Source: Lacticaseibacillus pabuli
Lineage (GTDB): Bacteria > Bacillota > Bacilli > Lactobacillales > Lactobacillaceae
Assembly: GCF_028736235.1 (NCBI RefSeq)
Contig: NZ_CP117884.1
Span: 868,001-932,000 of the forward strand
Direction of reading: 5' to 3'
Length of the DNA stretch: 64,000 nt
Part shown: positions 9,003-17,518 of the stretch, piece by piece
Position numbering within the stretch: the first letter of the stretch is position 1
How the letters are laid out: each line of letters begins with the position of its first letter
The notes under the pieces: generated by a model
Databases searched by the model: none
Seen by the model: the letters and a program-made list of their open reading frames with translations, nothing else
What the model was told of the DNA's origin: nothing
Position numbers and translations under genes: made by a program

Positions 9003-10451
9003 ATGAATTCTGCACCGATTGCATTTATGGACTCAGGCGTCGGCGGCTTGACCGTTCTGCGCGAAGCGATGCGTCAGCTGCCACACGAAGACGTCATTTT
9101 CCTCGGAGATCAGGCGCGCTTACCATACGGACCACGGCCAGCTGCGCAAGTGCGTGAGTTTAGTTGGCAAATGACCAATTTTTTGCGGCGTTTTGGTATC
9201 AAGATGTTGGTGATTGCCTGCAATACGGCCACCGCTGCGGCATTAGAAGATTTGCGTAGTCAGCTCGACATCCCCGTGGTTGGCGTCATCGTACCTGGTG
9301 CGCGGGCTGCAGTAAAGGCCACCGCGACGCGTCATATCGGCGTGATTGCAACGGAAGGGACTGTCCGTAGCGGTGCCTACGAAAAGGCCATTAAGCGGCG
9401 GACAAACGACATTAAGGTGACGTCGATGGCGGCGCCAAAGTTTGTGCCACTCGTTGAAAGCAACGAATATAAGTCACCGATTGCCAAAAAAGTGGTCGCC
9501 GAAACCCTGCAACCCTTATTGGGACAAGGTATCGACACGCTCGTCATGGGCTGTACGCATTACCCATTACTACGACCATTCATCCAGGACGCAGTGGGTC
9601 CGGACGTGAAACTGATTGATTCGGGCCGCGAGACGGTCGGTGAAGTTTCCGTTCTGCTCGACTACTTTAACCTGGCAACGGACAAGCAGACAACGGGTAG
9701 CCGCCGCTTCTTTACGACGGGTAGCGCGGAGATGTTCAAAACGATTGCCGGTGACTGGCTGGACATGGCGGACATCAACGTGCAACACGTTGATATTGAG
9801 GGCGAACCAAGCACCTACCAGCGCGTCATCGCTGCACATGATAATACAATCGTTGTCGCCTCGACGAATAAGGGTAAAATCGCAGAAATCGGTAAATTTT
9901 TCGCGGCGCGTGATATGCGCGTCGTCGGTCTGGACGCCTTTCCGCACGTTGAGGAAGTCGACGAGACCGGTACGACTTTTGAGGAAAATGCTCGTCTCAA
10001 GGCAGATGGCTACAGCAAGCAACTGCACCTGCCTGTCATTGCGGATGACTCAGGTCTGATGGTTGATGCCCTCGACGGCGCGCCTGGTGTCTTCTCAGCC
10101 CGTTACGCGGGTGAGGCACACAATGATGCGGCAAACAACGCAAAGCTGCTGGCGAGCTTGGCAGACACCCCTAAGGACAAACGGCAGGCACAGTTTCGCT
10201 CCGTGCTCGTACTCGCGCGTCCTGATCATCCAGATGAGGATATTGTGGCGAGTGGGAGTGTCCATGGCGAAATTGTCAGCATTCCACGTGGTGATAACGG
10301 CTTCGGCTACGACCCGTTCTTCTTCTTACCCGAACTGGGCATGACCATGGCGGAATTATCGATGGATCAGAAGAATGAAATCAGCCACCGCGGCGCGGCT
10401 TTACGCAACCTCGGCAAGATTTTGAACGAAAAGGGGATTCTGCAAAAATGA
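9003..10451 (+). CDS. murI-rdgB: Fused glutamate racemase / XTP-dITP pyrophosphatase
   Basis: 482-residue two-domain protein. Residues 1-266 are glutamate racemase, which makes D-glutamate for peptidoglycan: FMDSGVGGL near 8, and the two catalytic cysteines in ACNTA (C73) and GCTHYP (C184). After a linker of about 15 residues, 282-482 is an RdgB/HAM1 nucleotide house-cleaning pyrophosphatase: VASTNKGK near 285, [25 protein letters not shown] and SHRG. There is no stop or frameshift between the two. In Bacillus the same functions are adjacent genes (racE, ysnA) followed by ysnB, so this is a fusion of neighbours. Start is ATG at 9003 after gaaagga. It overlaps the next gene by four bases. Both active sites look complete. 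Confidence 0.95.
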   Translation: MNSAPIAFMDSGVGGLTVLREAMRQLPHEDVIFLGDQARLPYGPRPAAQVREFSWQMTNFLRRFGIKMLVIACNTATAAALEDLRSQLDIPVVGVIVPGARAAVKATATRHIGVIATEGTVRSGAYEKAIKRRTNDIKVTSMAAPKFVPLVESNEYKSPIAKKVVAETLQPLLGQGIDTLVMGCTHYPLLRPFIQDAVGPDVKLIDSGRETVGEVSVLLDYFNLATDKQTTGSRRFFTTGSAEMFKTIAGDWLDMADINVQHVDIEGEPSTYQRVIAAHDNTIVVASTNKGKIAEIGKFFAARDMRVVGLDAFPHVEEVDETGTTFEENARLKADGYSKQLHLPVIADDSGLMVDALDGAPGVFSARYAGEAHNDAANNAKLLASLADTPKDKRQAQFRSVLVLARPDHPDEDIVASGSVHGEIVSIPRGDNGFGYDPFFFLPELGMTMAELSMDQKNEISHRGAALRNLGKILNEKGILQK

Positions 10452-10960
10452 AAATTCTAGCAGTTAGCGACACGCATGGTGATGCACAGATTCTGAAGGA
10501 ACTGCTGATTCAGTACCCAGACTTTGACGGTTACTTCTACGCCGGCGATTCGGAGTTGCAGAGCAGCGACGATTTGTTCAAGACCTACCAGGCAGTTGAG
10601 GGTAACATGGACTGGGACACCGGGTTCCCGATGACCATTGATGTCACCGTCAAGGGCGTTAACGTCTTCATGACGCATGGCCACAAGTACGGGGTTGGGA
10701 TCGGCTTGGACCGTCTTGTTGCCGCCGGACGTGAGCAGGGCGCGCAGCTCATCATTTATGGGCACACGCACGTTGCGTTGGCTGAGCAGCACGAGGGTAT
10801 CGTGGTGGTGAACCCTGGCAGTATTTCCCAACCACGCGGCGAACTAGCCAATTTGGGCGGTACCTACGCTTTAATCGAATTCAAGGATGGTACCGCGACG
10901 GTCGAATACGGCGGCCGCAAGGGGATGCTCCCACAGTTGAACCGGACATTTAAGCTATAA
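10448..10960 (+). CDS. YfcE/YsnB family metallophosphoesterase
   Basis: 170-residue calcineurin-like phosphoesterase of the YfcE/MJ0936 type. Metal ligands are visible: SDTHGD near residue 7, GDSE near 37, GNMDWD near 57 (the usual GNCD), THGHKYG near 78 and YGHTH near 103. It overlaps the murI-rdgB stop by four bases (ATGA), matching the racE-ysnA-ysnB operon of Bacillus. In vitro the family hydrolyses phosphodiesters; the natural substrate is unknown. Confidence 0.9.
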   Translation: MKILAVSDTHGDAQILKELLIQYPDFDGYFYAGDSELQSSDDLFKTYQAVEGNMDWDTGFPMTIDVTVKGVNVFMTHGHKYGVGIGLDRLVAAGREQGAQLIIYGHTHVALAEQHEGIVVVNPGSISQPRGELANLGGTYALIEFKDGTATVEYGGRKGMLPQLNRTFKL

Positions 10961-10964
10961 TCAT

Positions 10965-10995
10965 AAAGGTCGCTCCCACGCTGGGGCGGCCTTTT
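10965..10995 (+). terminator. Intrinsic terminator after the murI-rdgB operon
   Basis: Stem aaaggtcgctccca / tggggcggcctttt around a 3-base loop. Confidence 0.85.
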
Positions 10996-11052
10996 GCGAT
11001 TTTGTGAAGTTTTTCATGACGGACAAGCGTTCCTTGCGCAAATACGGTATTC

Positions 11053-11058
11053 TATAAT
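11053..11058 (+). promoter_or_regulatory. -10 element for the large membrane protein gene
   Basis: Perfect TATAAT at 11053-11058, about 30 bases before the start. The -35 is poor (ttcctt at 11030-11035). Confidence 0.45.
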
Positions 11059-11088
11059 CAGTCTGTACAGGAGGATGACCCACACATC

Positions 11089-13020
11089 ATGCATGCCTTG
11101 GCCAAAAAAATACGCACATCCAACGCCGGACCAGTACTCATTATTTTACTGGTTAGTTTGGGGTGCACATTACCGCAATTATTCAACCACAGCCTCATCC
11201 TCGGGGTCGATTCGATTTTCCATTTGAATCGCTTTTACGAGGCAGCCATGCAGTTGCAGCACCACGACCTCAGCTACTTCCAGAGCAATTACGCCTTCCA
11301 GCAATCCGGCCGTATCGTGACCGCCTTGTATGGGCCTTATTTAACCTACCTGATTGGGGGACTCCTCCTCGCGTTGGGCTCTTGGCTAAAGCTGGAACTT
11401 GTCTTGGTCTTCTTGATTGAAACCATCGCTGGGTTGGGGATGTTCATGTTGGCCCGCCGCGTGCGCGCTAACCGCTTCTGGTCTCTGATGGCCGGGTTGG
11501 TGTACATGCTGGCTGGCTGGGTACCAACTTGGATTACGACACAGGAATTTATGGCCTGGGGTGCCGCGTTGATGCCGTGGGTTCTCATCTTTGGCATCAA
11601 GATGGTACAGGATCACGAACATCCGGTGCACGTCCTTGGCCTCGCACTCACTATGGCGGCGTTGATGCAAACGCACACGTTGAGTTCGGTACTGGTGACC
11701 CTAGCGCTGATTCCGCTGGCAGTGCTGGGATTTGTACAGGCAAAGCGGCGCTGGAAGATGGTGGGTAATCTGCTCCTCAGTGTGTTAATTGCCCTCGCAC
11801 TGACGGCAAATGTCTGGGGCGCGTTACTTGAGGTGTACGGTGGCAACCTCGTGATGGCGCCATACATGCCATTGAATTCTGGTACCTTCACGTCCAAGCT
11901 GTCGTTCGGCAGTTACGGCCGTGGTACCCTTGGCGGCAGCCTGGGCATTGTCTGCACGGTAATTGTGCTCGCGCAGGTCATCAGTATCTTTTTGCGCAAG
12001 CAACGGGACGCGCTTGAAATTACCCTGACTGCGACGGGAACGGCCTTCATGATTGCGGCAAGCTCGTTTGTGCCGTGGAATCGTTTGGTCGACAAGTGGA
12101 ACCAGATTGGCTCGTATTTGCAGTTTCCGAGCCGTTTCGCCACCGTCGGCATGATTTTACTCCTCGCCGCGTTTGCACTGAATATGACCAAATTCGCGAC
12201 GAGTCAGCCAGCTAAGGTCAAACTTGGTGGTCGCAATTGGGCCACCTTTGCGCAACTGGGGATGCTGATGGGCGTTATGCTACTCGCATTCCAGACGTAT
12301 ACCGATGCAGAACGCAGCGCGGAGGCCTGGAACAAACCACAAGTCCTTCAGTCTGGGGCCAGCATCACGCTCAGCGCGGATGACATGACCGAGGTCCGTG
12401 ACAGCTTCATGTCCAAGAATCTGGGTAGTGGCCTGCAAATGGTCGCCAAGGGAACGCCCGATTATCTGCCAGTGCCGCGCGAATCATGGCGCTGGTTCCA
12501 GGACAACAGTCAGTATCGGCTGTATCATGATCAGCTTGTGGCGCTCACGACGGCGAAGACAGCTGAACCTGGGCAGATCGGTAAAAAGATCGATAAGATT
12601 GCCTACAAGTTGTACAATCAGCTGCTCGACGAAGCCAGTCCGTATGCGTTGTACTACTACCAGATTACTTCTGCGAATAAGCGGTTCACTAAGAAGGTTC
12701 TGAAGGGCGGTACCTTGCAGGTCACCTGGCACGCCAAAAAGAAGGGCGTAACGCAAGTGCCCGTCGTCATCTACAAACACACGCACGTGGTACTGAATGG
12801 TAAGGTGCAGAAGCACAGTAACTTTGAACGTAGTGATATCGGTGCTATCATCACGGCGCATCGCAAGGGCACAAACGTCCTGACGATTCACTATGAACCG
12901 GCCCGTAGCACCATTTGGCTACTGCGTTTTGCCCCGATTGCCTGGCTCCTTACGATTTTGGCGGCATGTGGTGAAGCTATCTTGCGCTGGCGGCGTCATG
13001 TGCGGGAGATTGCGAACTAA
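11089..13020 (+). CDS. Large polytopic membrane protein (PTPS-related / GT-C-like)
   Basis: 643-residue integral membrane protein with about ten to twelve hydrophobic segments in the first 410 residues, an extracytoplasmic C-terminal region (about 420-605) and a last transmembrane helix near 610-630. The layout resembles the "6-pyruvoyl-tetrahydropterin synthase-related" membrane family of lactobacilli and GT-C-type glycosyltransferases. An Asp in the first loop (LGVDSIFHLNRFYEA, near residue 43) sits where GT-C enzymes carry a catalytic Asp. Function is unknown. Caggagg lies 12 or more bases before ATG 11089, a long spacing, but no closer in-frame start exists. Confidence 0.75.
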   Translation: MHALAKKIRTSNAGPVLIILLVSLGCTLPQLFNHSLILGVDSIFHLNRFYEAAMQLQHHDLSYFQSNYAFQQSGRIVTALYGPYLTYLIGGLLLALGSWLKLELVLVFLIETIAGLGMFMLARRVRANRFWSLMAGLVYMLAGWVPTWITTQEFMAWGAALMPWVLIFGIKMVQDHEHPVHVLGLALTMAALMQTHTLSSVLVTLALIPLAVLGFVQAKRRWKMVGNLLLSVLIALALTANVWGALLEVYGGNLVMAPYMPLNSGTFTSKLSFGSYGRGTLGGSLGIVCTVIVLAQVISIFLRKQRDALEITLTATGTAFMIAASSFVPWNRLVDKWNQIGSYLQFPSRFATVGMILLLAAFALNMTKFATSQPAKVKLGGRNWATFAQLGMLMGVMLLAFQTYTDAERSAEAWNKPQVLQSGASITLSADDMTEVRDSFMSKNLGSGLQMVAKGTPDYLPVPRESWRWFQDNSQYRLYHDQLVALTTAKTAEPGQIGKKIDKIAYKLYNQLLDEASPYALYYYQITSANKRFTKKVLKGGTLQVTWHAKKKGVTQVPVVIYKHTHVVLNGKVQKHSNFERSDIGAIITAHRKGTNVLTIHYEPARSTIWLLRFAPIAWLLTILAACGEAILRWRRHVREIAN

Positions 13021-13033
13021 ATTCGAAATAAAA

Positions 13034-13071
13034 AAAGTGGCACGTCTGAAAAAATTCAGGCGTGCCACTTT
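13034..13071. terminator. Bidirectional terminator (membrane protein / glpF)
   Basis: A 17-base stem with one wobble (13034-13050 and 13055-13071), loop aaaa, A-run before and T-rich end, between convergent genes. Confidence 0.85.
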
Positions 13072-13094
13072 GTGTTTAAGAGCCAATCAATTGT

Positions 13095-13826
13095 TTACAT
13101 GAAGATGAACTTGTACGTTGCAACTCCGGCAATCCCGGCGAGCAGTGGTGCGACGACCGGTACCCAGGAGTAGCCCCATTCGGAACTACCCTTGTGCTTC
13201 AGTGGCAGGAGTGCATGAACAATCCGGGGGCCGAGGTCACGTGCTGGGTTCAGTGCAGGGCCGGTTGGGCCACCCAGGGAAGCAACCAGGGTCGCCACCA
13301 GGAAACCAAGACCGAAGTGTGCCACACCGACGTTGGCGTGGAAGAATGGGGCCTTGGTGATTCCGAGGGCACCGAGAATCAAGATGTAAGTTCCGAAGAA
13401 TTCGTTGACGAACCCGTTGAACTTACTCTTGGTTGCATCGATGGTGGAGAAGGTACCCAGCACGTGCTGGGTGTTGGTCGTGAGGTCGTAGTGCGGCTTG
13501 TAGGTGAGAACCACGATCAGTTGGCCAACCATTGCGCCAGCGAACTGGGCAAGGATGTAAGGAACAACTTCATTCCATGGGAACATGCCAGAAACAGCAA
13601 GGCCAATGGTAAAAGCGGGATTGATGTGGTTCCCAGAAATGGAGCCAAACATCAGGGCGGGAATGAGGACACCGCAGCCATACCCGACCGCAATCATCAT
13701 CCAGTCGGAGCCGTTCCCCTTCGTCCCTTTTAAATCCACGTTGGCGACTGCCCCGTTACCGAGAACAATCATGATGGCGGTACCGATGAACTCGGCCATC
13801 AGTCGCACACCTAAAGCATATGTCAC
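13095..13826 (-). CDS. glpF: Aquaglyceroporin / glycerol uptake facilitator (MIP family)
   Basis: About 243 residues with six transmembrane segments and the two half-helix pore motifs: NPA in GNHINPAFTIG and NPARD in PALNPARDLGPR. The Asp after the second motif (NPARD) marks the glycerol-facilitator subgroup rather than water-only channels. GTG at 13826 is preferred because aggagg is eight bases upstream; ATG at 13832 would leave only two bases. Transcribed from a good promoter at 13876-13904 (minus), with a cre-like site farther upstream, which fits carbon catabolite control. Confidence 0.92.
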   Translation of the reverse strand: MTYALGVRLMAEFIGTAIMIVLGNGAVANVDLKGTKGNGSDWMMIAVGYGCGVLIPALMFGSISGNHINPAFTIGLAVSGMFPWNEVVPYILAQFAGAMVGQLIVVLTYKPHYDLTTNTQHVLGTFSTIDATKSKFNGFVNEFFGTYILILGALGITKAPFFHANVGVAHFGLGFLVATLVASLGGPTGPALNPARDLGPRIVHALLPLKHKGSSEWGYSWVPVVAPLLAGIAGVATYKFIFM

Positions 13827-13875
13827 TGTCATTTCCTCCTAGAAAATTGCGAATAAAAAATAAAAATCTCTTGAC

Positions 13876-13904
13876 ATTGTATCAAATTTCATGTGTCCTG
13901 TCAG
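13876..13904 (-). promoter_or_regulatory. glpF promoter
   Basis: On the minus strand: CTGACA (complement of 13899-13904), a 17-base spacer and TACAAT (complement of 13876-13881). Confidence 0.7.
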
Positions 13905-13926
13905 CGTAGATTTGAAGATATTCCGA

Positions 13927-13941
13927 ATGTTAGCGCTAACC
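13927..13941. promoter_or_regulatory. cre-like site between glpF and the CBS gene
   Basis: atgttagcgctaacc matches the CcpA operator consensus in most positions and has the palindromic core ttagcgctaa. It lies about 23 bases upstream of the glpF -35 and about 75 bases before the CBS gene start. Confidence 0.55.
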
Positions 13942-14015
13942 CCTGCCATTTTGCCATGCTTTGTGTATACAATAGTTTGGAATAAACAAACGGCCCAGTG
14001 GAAAGGACGAACTTC

Positions 14016-14504
14016 ATGATAGACTCAGCAATTAGCGACATGCTTCTCGAAAACAAGGAACACTTTCTTATCCCTGCCTCGTCGGTCGCGACGGTTCAAG
14101 AGGACAATTCCCTGATGCATGCTTTTCTCGTGCTCAACAAGGTCCGCTACTCCAAAATCCCAGTACTGCGCGGTGACGACGAGCTGGTCGGCTTGTTGTC
14201 GATGCCGATGATTACCAACGAGATGCTCGGGATGGAGGATCTGGACACCGACGTGCTCGACAAGAAGTGCGTGGGGGATGTCATGGAAAAGAATGTTCCC
14301 GCCATTGAAAATCCTTATGATGTGGAAGAGGTCATGCACCTGCTTGTGGATAACCCATTTCTACCAGTAGTTGCAGATCACAACGAATTCACGGGAATCG
14401 TGACGCGCAAGGAGTGGATGAAGAGCTTCAATTTCTTGGTCCACAACATCGATAAGCAATATAAGCTCGAACCGATTAAGCAATCTGAACCGGCAAATCA
14501 TTAG
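14016..14504 (+). CDS. CBS-domain protein, CbpB/DarB-like (YkuL)
   Basis: 162 residues made of a tandem CBS pair (about 15-75 and 88-150) with no other domain, as in the c-di-AMP-binding proteins DarB (YkuL) of Bacillus and CbpB of Listeria. Those proteins bind and stimulate Rel and pyruvate carboxylase when free of c-di-AMP. ATG at 14016 follows gaaagga by eight bases; the upstream in-frame GTG at 13998 overlaps that site. The subfamily call is from length and layout, so nucleotide binding is an inference. Confidence 0.8.
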   Translation: MIDSAISDMLLENKEHFLIPASSVATVQEDNSLMHAFLVLNKVRYSKIPVLRGDDELVGLLSMPMITNEMLGMEDLDTDVLDKKCVGDVMEKNVPAIENPYDVEEVMHLLVDNPFLPVVADHNEFTGIVTRKEWMKSFNFLVHNIDKQYKLEPIKQSEPANH

Positions 14505-14567
14505 AACACTCGAAAAAGGGGTTGTGACATAACTTCGAGTGACACGAACGTTTCCTCCTAGTCGCGC

Positions 14568-14672
14568 GCCAAAAGGCAGGCCCCTGATATACAAACATGA
14601 GGAACCATAAATCCTAAGTTCGGGATTTACGGTTCCTCATGCTTGTATATCGGGGCCTAAACGCCTTTTGGC
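14568..14672. repeat. 105-bp near-perfect palindrome
   Basis: The left arm from 14568 and the right arm ending at 14672 pair over about 48 bases: ten bases (gccaaaaggc), a 4-base bulge, seven bases, a 1-base bulge, then 29 bases with two differences. The loop is about 7 bases. It lies between convergent genes and carries no T-run, so it is not a normal terminator. As minus-strand RNA the two differences become G-U pairs; as plus-strand RNA they are A-C mismatches. Possible structured RNA or MITE-like palindrome. Confidence 0.75.
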
Positions 14673-14697
14673 ACAGCCTCCTTTATTTGGTTCAAAG

Positions 14698-15567
14698 TTA
14701 ACGTAGCGGCTGTCCGGAGTTATCGGTGCGCAGGTCGATGCCAGCCTGACTCAGGGCATCGATGTATGCAGTCAGGAAGGTTCGCTGCATGACCGCCTGT
14801 TGTCCCGGCATGGTCGTGAGTAGTACTTGGTAGGAAATCCCGCCCCATTTATTCTCGGTGAGTCCCTGAAGCTGAGGCTCTGCCGCCAAGCCGGTTTGCT
14901 GCTTGGCTTGCGCAGCGTTCACCTGCTTCAGCACCGTTTCGACTTGCGGCGTGTCCGCGGCGTTGGCGAGGGGAATGCTCACAGTAATCTTCATTGCGTT
15001 GCGGGACAGGTTTGAGACGACGGTGATGTTGCGGTTGGGAATGTAGTTCAGGGTCCCATCTGCACTTTCCACTTGTGTTGTCCGCAAGCCAACTGCCCGC
15101 ACCGTGCCGCTCACGGTGCCAAGTGTTACCGCGTCACCGACGTCCAGTTGACCTTCCATGATGATGAAGAAGCCGTTGACGAGGTCACTCACAAAGCCTT
15201 GCGCCCCAAAGCCGACTGCCAAGCCAACGATTCCGGCCCCAGCGATGAGAGTGCCGATCGGGACGCCGATAATCGTGAGGAAACTGTAGACATAAAAGAA
15301 GCCGATGACGTAACTAAAGGTATTCAGCGTTAGCGCCGCCATGGTATCGGTGCGACTGCTACTAGCGGTCGCGGCCTTATAATGTTTGAACGACCGGCGG
15401 ATGATGTAACGGCCAAATCGCCGGAGAACGTAGAATAAGACAGATAAAGCGATTAGTTGCAGGATAACGTTTATCGCCTTGTCTGATACGCTTTCCCAGT
15501 TGATACGTTCAAAAAAACGGGTGATTCCTTTGAGGCCCACGCCGTATAGTCCAAGGCTGAAAGTCAT
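14698..15567 (-). CDS. mscS: Small-conductance mechanosensitive channel (MscS family)
   Basis: 289-residue MscS-type channel that releases solutes on hypo-osmotic shock. Three transmembrane segments lie in the first 150 residues. The pore helix TM3 has the Gly/Ala pattern AGAGIVGLAVGFGAQGFVSD, and the beta domain follows (VGDAVTLGTVSGTVRAVGLRTT, YIPNRNI). ATG at 15567 is chosen because gtgaggt lies nine bases upstream; an open frame continues to 15861 but through the divergent promoter region of the next operon, so the extension is not coding. Confidence 0.92.
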   Translation of the reverse strand: MTFSLGLYGVGLKGITRFFERINWESVSDKAINVILQLIALSVLFYVLRRFGRYIIRRSFKHYKAATASSSRTDTMAALTLNTFSYVIGFFYVYSFLTIIGVPIGTLIAGAGIVGLAVGFGAQGFVSDLVNGFFIIMEGQLDVGDAVTLGTVSGTVRAVGLRTTQVESADGTLNYIPNRNITVVSNLSRNAMKITVSIPLANAADTPQVETVLKQVNAAQAKQQTGLAAEPQLQGLTENKWGGISYQVLLTTMPGQQAVMQRTFLTAYIDALSQAGIDLRTDNSGQPLR

Positions 15568-15658
15568 TTGCCAGTACCTCACAATCTTTGATAGGTCTAG
15601 TGTACCAGAATCGATAATGAACACCGGCGTTTTTTCGTTAAAAAAACAGCAGAAAAAA

Positions 15659-15687
15659 TTGAAAGCGCATATCATAGATGATACCCT
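15659..15687 (+). promoter_or_regulatory. Candidate promoter of the DUF948-YtxH operon
   Basis: TTGAAA (15659-15664), a 17-base spacer and a weak TACCCT (15682-15687). The -35 region also resembles half of a cre site (tgaaagcgcatatca). Confidence 0.35.
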
Positions 15688-15724
15688 TAAACTAAGTTTC
15701 TGAATTAAGAAAGGATGGTGTGGC

Positions 15725-16150
15725 ATGACACTTGGACAAGTTGCGGGGCTGATTGCAGCAATCGCATTCCTAATCATCGCATTAGCCGTATTAGTTGTCG
15801 GCTGGCAGATTAGTCGAACAATCAAGGAGGTCAAGCCAACAGTCAGCGAGGCACGGCGCACGCTTGGCGTGGTAAATGACGAACTGGGGACGCTGACTCA
15901 CGAGGTTGAAGGTCTTCTCACCAAGACAAACACGCTACTCGAGGATGTTAACGGCAAGGTCGCCACTGTCGACCCCGTTTTCACCGCGATGGGCGAACTG
16001 GGCGAAAGCGTGTCAGACCTGAATACTGCCGCACGTGATATGACGACCCGGATTAATGATGCCGCTGCGGTATCTAAGGGCTCGACCGTACTTCGTGCTG
16101 GTAAGACCGCGTTTTCATTATTGCGTAAATTAAGTAAGTCAAAGGATTAA
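15725..16150 (+). CDS. DUF948 family membrane-anchored protein (YtxG-like)
   Basis: 141 residues: an N-terminal transmembrane helix (about 5-27) and a long helical region with heptad-like spacing (about 30-115), the normal form of DUF948 proteins. In Bacillus the homologue YtxG is encoded with YtxH and belongs to the general stress regulon. aaagga precedes the ATG. It is cotranscribed with the YtxH-type gene 17 bases downstream. Function is unknown. Confidence 0.83.
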   Translation: MTLGQVAGLIAAIAFLIIALAVLVVGWQISRTIKEVKPTVSEARRTLGVVNDELGTLTHEVEGLLTKTNTLLEDVNGKVATVDPVFTAMGELGESVSDLNTAARDMTTRINDAAAVSKGSTVLRAGKTAFSLLRKLSKSKD

Positions 16151-16167
16151 CACAGGAGGACGACGAA

Positions 16168-16689
16168 ATGTCTAAGAAATCACATTTTGTACTCGGATTT
16201 GTATTGGGTGCTGCCAGCTCAGTTGCTGCCACCTACTTGCTCGCACCTGCTTCAGTTAAGCGCTTGAAGGACCGCCTGGCGGATGACGCTCAGGAATGGA
16301 GCGACCGCGCCGCTGACTACTACGACTACGCACGTGATGCCGCTTCAGGTTTGCGCAGTAGCGCCGAAGAGCTGGCAACCGGTTTGAAGACGAAGCTGGG
16401 TCATGACGAAAAGTTTGACCTGGGCGACTATGATGCTGAAACCGAAGAACTACGCAGTGCCGTGATGGATCACGATGACACTGACGATAGCGATGACGAT
16501 TTTGATGATATTGTCGTTGATGGCAAGAGTGCCTTCGCACAGGCCAAGGACGAAGCGACACCAACTGCTGAAGACGTCGCGCCTTCTGATGCCGAAGCTG
16601 ACAGTGCCGACGAGGCTGCGAATGCAGCTGAACCAGATTCTGACGCCGATGCTGAAGCCGAAGCTGCCAACGGTGAGGACGCCAAGTAA
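16168..16689 (+). CDS. YtxH domain protein with acidic tail
   Basis: 173 residues. The N-terminal hydrophobic segment (HFVLGFVLGAASSVAATYLLA, about 6-26) followed by a helical stretch is the YtxH domain. The C-terminal half (about 95-173) is very rich in Asp, Glu and Ala and is probably disordered. Such tails vary in length between species. Strong aggagg before ATG, 17 bases after the DUF948 gene, and a terminator follows. Likely an envelope stress protein by analogy; not demonstrated. Confidence 0.83.
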   Translation: MSKKSHFVLGFVLGAASSVAATYLLAPASVKRLKDRLADDAQEWSDRAADYYDYARDAASGLRSSAEELATGLKTKLGHDEKFDLGDYDAETEELRSAVMDHDDTDDSDDDFDDIVVDGKSAFAQAKDEATPTAEDVAPSDAEADSADEAANAAEPDSDADAEAEAANGEDAK

Positions 16690-16711
16690 TCTTATTTTGC
16701 AGAACATGATT

Positions 16712-16743
16712 CCGCCCGGTTGGTTTGACAGCCGGGCGGTTTT
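16712..16743 (+). terminator. Intrinsic terminator after the YtxH gene
   Basis: Stem ccgcccgg / ccgggcgg with a 12-base loop and a four-T tail. Confidence 0.8.
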
Positions 16744-16748
16744 GTCTC

Positions 16749-16778
16749 TTGGCAGCGGTTTAAAAATTGCGGTATGCT
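16749..16778 (+). promoter_or_regulatory. Promoter of the HAD phosphatase gene
   Basis: TTGGCA (16749-16754), an 18-base spacer and TATGCT (16773-16778). Confidence 0.55.
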
Positions 16779-16814
16779 GTTGATGCGATAAAAGATACAG
16801 GGGGATGTAAGGCA

Positions 16815-17462
16815 ATGAACAAGACACTGTTTTTCGATTTTGATGGCACGATTGCGGATTCTGAGAAGGGGATTGTCAACGGGATTAAATACATGATCGA
16901 TGATATGCATTTAGCCCCGCTGGCGCCGAGTGCCTATCGGGATTGGATTGGCCCAAGCCTCACCTTCAGCATGCAGAAATATTACCCTGGCATGGATTAC
17001 CAGCGCGGCATTGAATCTTACCGTGAATACTACCTCACCAAGGGGATGTATGAGTTGCAGGTCTACGATGGGGTGACTGACATGCTTCAGCAGCTTAAGG
17101 ATGATGGCTACCAGCTCGCGTTAGCTTCCGCCAAGCCCGAAAAGCAGTTGCTGCGCATCGTTGACAAACAACACCTGCGTTCACTGTTTAACGGCGCTTA
17201 CGGGGCTTCTAACGACGAGAAGACCCGCATCAGCAAGACTGATATTCTGGCGTACGCGATTGCTAGCATGAACGCCCACGAAGACAGCAGCGTCATGATT
17301 GGCGACCGCTTCACCGATATGGAGGGTGGGCGTAACAACCAAGTCCACACGTTAGGTGTCACGTATGGCTTCGGGGATGCCGCTGAGCTTGAAAAGGCCG
17401 GCGCCGACATGGTCGTGAACGCGCCTGCCGAAATTGTGACGGCAAGCCACCAATTACTTTAA
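16815..17462 (+). CDS. HAD superfamily phosphatase (Gph/PpaX-like)
   Basis: 215-residue haloacid dehalogenase hydrolase. Motif I is FDFDGTIADSE (catalytic Asp pair near 8-10), motif II LASAKPEKQ near 101, and motif III/IV VMIGDRFTDMEGG near 158. The cap domain of about 60 residues fits phosphoglycolate phosphatase or pyrophosphatase PpaX types. Substrate cannot be settled. ATG at 16815 follows taagg and the stronger aggggg; longer in-frame starts lie inside the promoter region. Confidence 0.85.
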   Translation: MNKTLFFDFDGTIADSEKGIVNGIKYMIDDMHLAPLAPSAYRDWIGPSLTFSMQKYYPGMDYQRGIESYREYYLTKGMYELQVYDGVTDMLQQLKDDGYQLALASAKPEKQLLRIVDKQHLRSLFNGAYGASNDEKTRISKTDILAYAIASMNAHEDSSVMIGDRFTDMEGGRNNQVHTLGVTYGFGDAAELEKAGADMVVNAPAEIVTASHQLL

Positions 17463-17477
17463 TAATTGAGACAGCAA

Positions 17478-17508
17478 AAAGGGGGACCGCGTGAGCGGCC
17501 CCCTTTAG
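17478..17508. terminator. Terminator between HAD gene and pepQ
   Basis: Imperfect hairpin around the loop gtga (gggggaccgc / gcggcccccttt), G-C rich, serving convergent genes. Confidence 0.6.
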
Positions 17509-17518
17509 CATGGGCAAA

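Noticed and set aside
15568..15861. N-terminal extension of mscS
   Set aside because: It crosses the divergent promoter region and the start of the DUF948 gene; ATG 15567 has a good ribosome binding site and matches MscS length.
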